Positions 62,610 through 64,000 of a DNA stretch of 64,000 bases are shown piece by piece. The stretch covers positions 26,956 through 90,955 of the forward strand of contig JAKFFF010000037.1 in the NCBI GenBank assembly GCA_036677145.1. Direction: 5' to 3'. Made by a program: the position numbers and the translations under genes. The notes under the pieces are model-generated. The model saw only the letters and a list, made by a program, of their open reading frames with translations, searched no databases and was not told the origin of the DNA. The DNA comes from CADEED01 sp036677145 (GTDB lineage: Bacteria > Pseudomonadota > Gammaproteobacteria > Steroidobacterales > Steroidobacteraceae). The stretch's first letter is position 1, and every line of letters begins with the position of its first letter.

Positions 62610-64000
62610 TCAGGGCCGGGCGATCCTGAACGTATAGGCGCCTTCGAACGGCAATTCGCCATCCACGAACGGGGGCACGGAGATGACGAGGTCATCTCCC
62701 CGTTGCCGCCACTTGATATCCGAATGCCGCGAGCCCAGCAGCGCGACACGCGTGCCTGTTTCCGGCCGGACGCCGCGTACGATCAGTTCGCGCTGCGGGT
62801 AACGCGGCACGATCGCGTAAATCGTGTCGCCCTTGCGCGTGAACAGGATTTCCTTGCGCGCGTCGCCCGGTGGCGGATTCAGCGTGAGCTGTTCCACGTC
62901 GTATTTCGCGCGATAGTTGGTCGACGTGTCCAGCTCCTGCCGGCGTCCCGCCGACCACTGCGCACCGTCACGGAAAATCCGCGTGCCGTATACGGCCTCG
63001 CCGTTGTGCTCGAGCCAGCGGCCGAGATACGCGAGGCGTTCCTCCATCACCACGGGGATCCGTCCATCCGCCGTCGGGCCTATGTTGAGCAGCAGGTTGC
63101 CGCCGCGGCTGACCGTATCCAGCAATGTGAGCAGCAAACGTTGGCCCGAGGCGTAATCGGCCAGACTCTCGTTGCGGTTGTATCCGTACGAATGGCCAAT
63201 GCCGCGGTTTTCTTCCCACGCATGATCCGCACCCGGCAGGCCCGCGCCGTACTCCGTGGTGTAGTAACCGCCGTGTCGATGCCGGGTTTCCTTGCCCCAG
63301 CGATCGTTGACCACGACCTTCTGCGCGACCGGACTGTCATTGAACAACCAGGCCAGCAGCTCCGGCGCGCGCCACTTTTCCGAAGGCAGGCTCCATTCGC
63401 CATCCGAAAAAATGATCGACGGCGAGTAGCGGGTCACGAGGTCCTTGAACTGCGGAAACATGTGACGCTCGACATACGCGTCGGTATTTCCGCCGATCCA
63501 CAGCGGGTTGAACCATTCGTAAAGCGAGAAATAGAAACCCATCTCGAGACCGCGGTCACGCACCGCGGTAGTCAGCTCGCCAACGAGATCGCGGCGCGGA
63601 CCCGCATCCACTGCGTTCCACGGACGTCCCCAGCTCGCATCCGCCTCGCGCGACGGCCAGAGCGCGAACCCATCATGGTGTTTGGAAACCAGCACGACGT
63701 ATTTCGCGCCGGAGCGCTGCAAGGTCTGCGCCCACTGATCCGCGTCGAAGAACTCCGCGCGGAAACGCGGCGCGAAATCGAAGTACGGGAATTCCTTGCC
63801 GTACATCCGTTCGTGAAAGCTCCGCGTCTCCTTGCGGATCTGCGCGTCGCGCGCGTTCGCCGGGTTGCCGGCGGCGCCGATGCGCTCCCAGTACCACTCC
63901 GCGTATTCGCCCTTGGACGCGAAAGCCGGTACTGAATACACACCCCAGTGAATGAAGATGCCGAACTTCGCGTCCGTCCACCATTGGGGCGTCGGCCGGC
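62610..64000 (-). CDS. GH29 alpha-L-fucosidase, 5' end missing at right edge
   Basis: At least 463 residues are visible. The frame is open to the window edge and begins WWTDAKFGIFIHWGVYSVP, the GH29 family start, so the real initiation codon lies beyond 64000; a GTG at 63941 is an internal Val. Other motifs: KYVVLVSKHHDGFALWPS, MGFYFSLYEW, and IIFSDGEW with the nucleophile Asp. The enzyme removes alpha-linked fucose from glycans, probably outside the cytoplasm. Nothing else is known of its context from this side. Confidence 0.92.
   Translation of the reverse strand, partial: RPTPQWWTDAKFGIFIHWGVYSVPAFASKGEYAEWYWERIGAAGNPANARDAQIRKETRSFHERMYGKEFPYFDFAPRFRAEFFDADQWAQTLQRSGAKYVVLVSKHHDGFALWPSREADASWGRPWNAVDAGPRRDLVGELTTAVRDRGLEMGFYFSLYEWFNPLWIGGNTDAYVERHMFPQFKDLVTRYSPSIIFSDGEWSLPSEKWRAPELLAWLFNDSPVAQKVVVNDRWGKETRHRHGGYYTTEYGAGLPGADHAWEENRGIGHSYGYNRNESLADYASGQRLLLTLLDTVSRGGNLLLNIGPTADGRIPVVMEERLAYLGRWLEHNGEAVYGTRIFRDGAQWSAGRRQELDTSTNYRAKYDVEQLTLNPPPGDARKEILFTRKGDTIYAIVPRYPQRELIVRGVRPETGTRVALLGSRHSDIKWRQRGDDLVISVPPFVDGELPFEGAYTFRIARP

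Noticed and set aside
62610..63941. A complete fucosidase starting at GTG 63941
   Set aside because: The upstream in-frame sequence reads WWTDAKFGIFIHWGV, the conserved GH29 start, so the gene continues past the window edge.

Overview
The window is a high-GC, gene-dense chromosomal segment. Short intergenic gaps, many 1- and 4-base start/stop overlaps, TorF/DcaP/OprP-type porins, RlmKL, a PuuA-PuuD-PuuB-PuuC-PuuR set and a MoxR/DUF58/SpoIIM/RDD cluster all indicate a Gram-negative proteobacterium. A Xanthomonadales/Nevskiales/Steroidobacteraceae-like gammaproteobacterium is the best guess; this is inferred from gene content, not from a marker gene. I saw no rRNA, tRNA, CRISPR array, prophage or transposase gene.

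Layout. 1-5022: polyamine catabolism by the gamma-glutamyl (Puu) route: a glutamine-synthetase-like gene running off the left edge, puuD, a second puuA-like gene and puuB, read divergently around a promoter with a 16-bp palindrome, followed by a DUF1295 membrane protein. 5074-8192: a membrane histidine kinase and a receiver-HDOD protein. 8231-10855: a DUF3500 protein, Dps and a polysaccharide deacetylase. 10856-18407 (minus strand): a chain of M20 peptidase, Gfo/Idh/MocA oxidoreductase, serine hydrolase, a secreted beta-sandwich protein and a PanE-like reductase, preceded by an S9 peptidase. 18503-25592 (minus): puuR, puuC, a DnaQ/GIY-YIG nuclease, a BtrH-like protein, rlmKL and osmC, nearly all overlapping. 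25707-32145: omega-aminotransferase, MATE pump, TorF porin, cupin, OmpA-like protein, a palindromic REP/RAYT-type element and a zinc-ribbon methyltransferase. 32292-43515: RDD, RDD, SpoIIM, membrane protein, DUF4129, DUF4350, MoxR, DUF58 and a giant M48 protease.

43497-55136 is the most interesting part. On the minus strand lie a FixL/FixJ-like kinase with two response regulators, a secreted glutaminase, a secreted asparaginase, an aspartate ammonia-lyase that carries a signal peptide, a secreted amidohydrolase and three porin-like proteins, one fused to a DUF3011 domain. The genes form three operons. The start of each operon carries the same promoter architecture: a box ACTGCC-N6-GGCAGT (or half-degenerate), exactly 20 bases, then CTAG. 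I read this as one regulon for outer-membrane uptake and periplasmic breakdown of Gln/Asn/Asp to Glu and fumarate, probably controlled by the adjacent two-component proteins.

55217-64000: catalase-peroxidase KatG, another S9 peptidase, a small unknown protein, an NmrA-like oxidoreductase, a chloroperoxidase-like alpha/beta hydrolase, a CBS-domain protein and a GH29 alpha-L-fucosidase whose N-terminus lies beyond the right edge.
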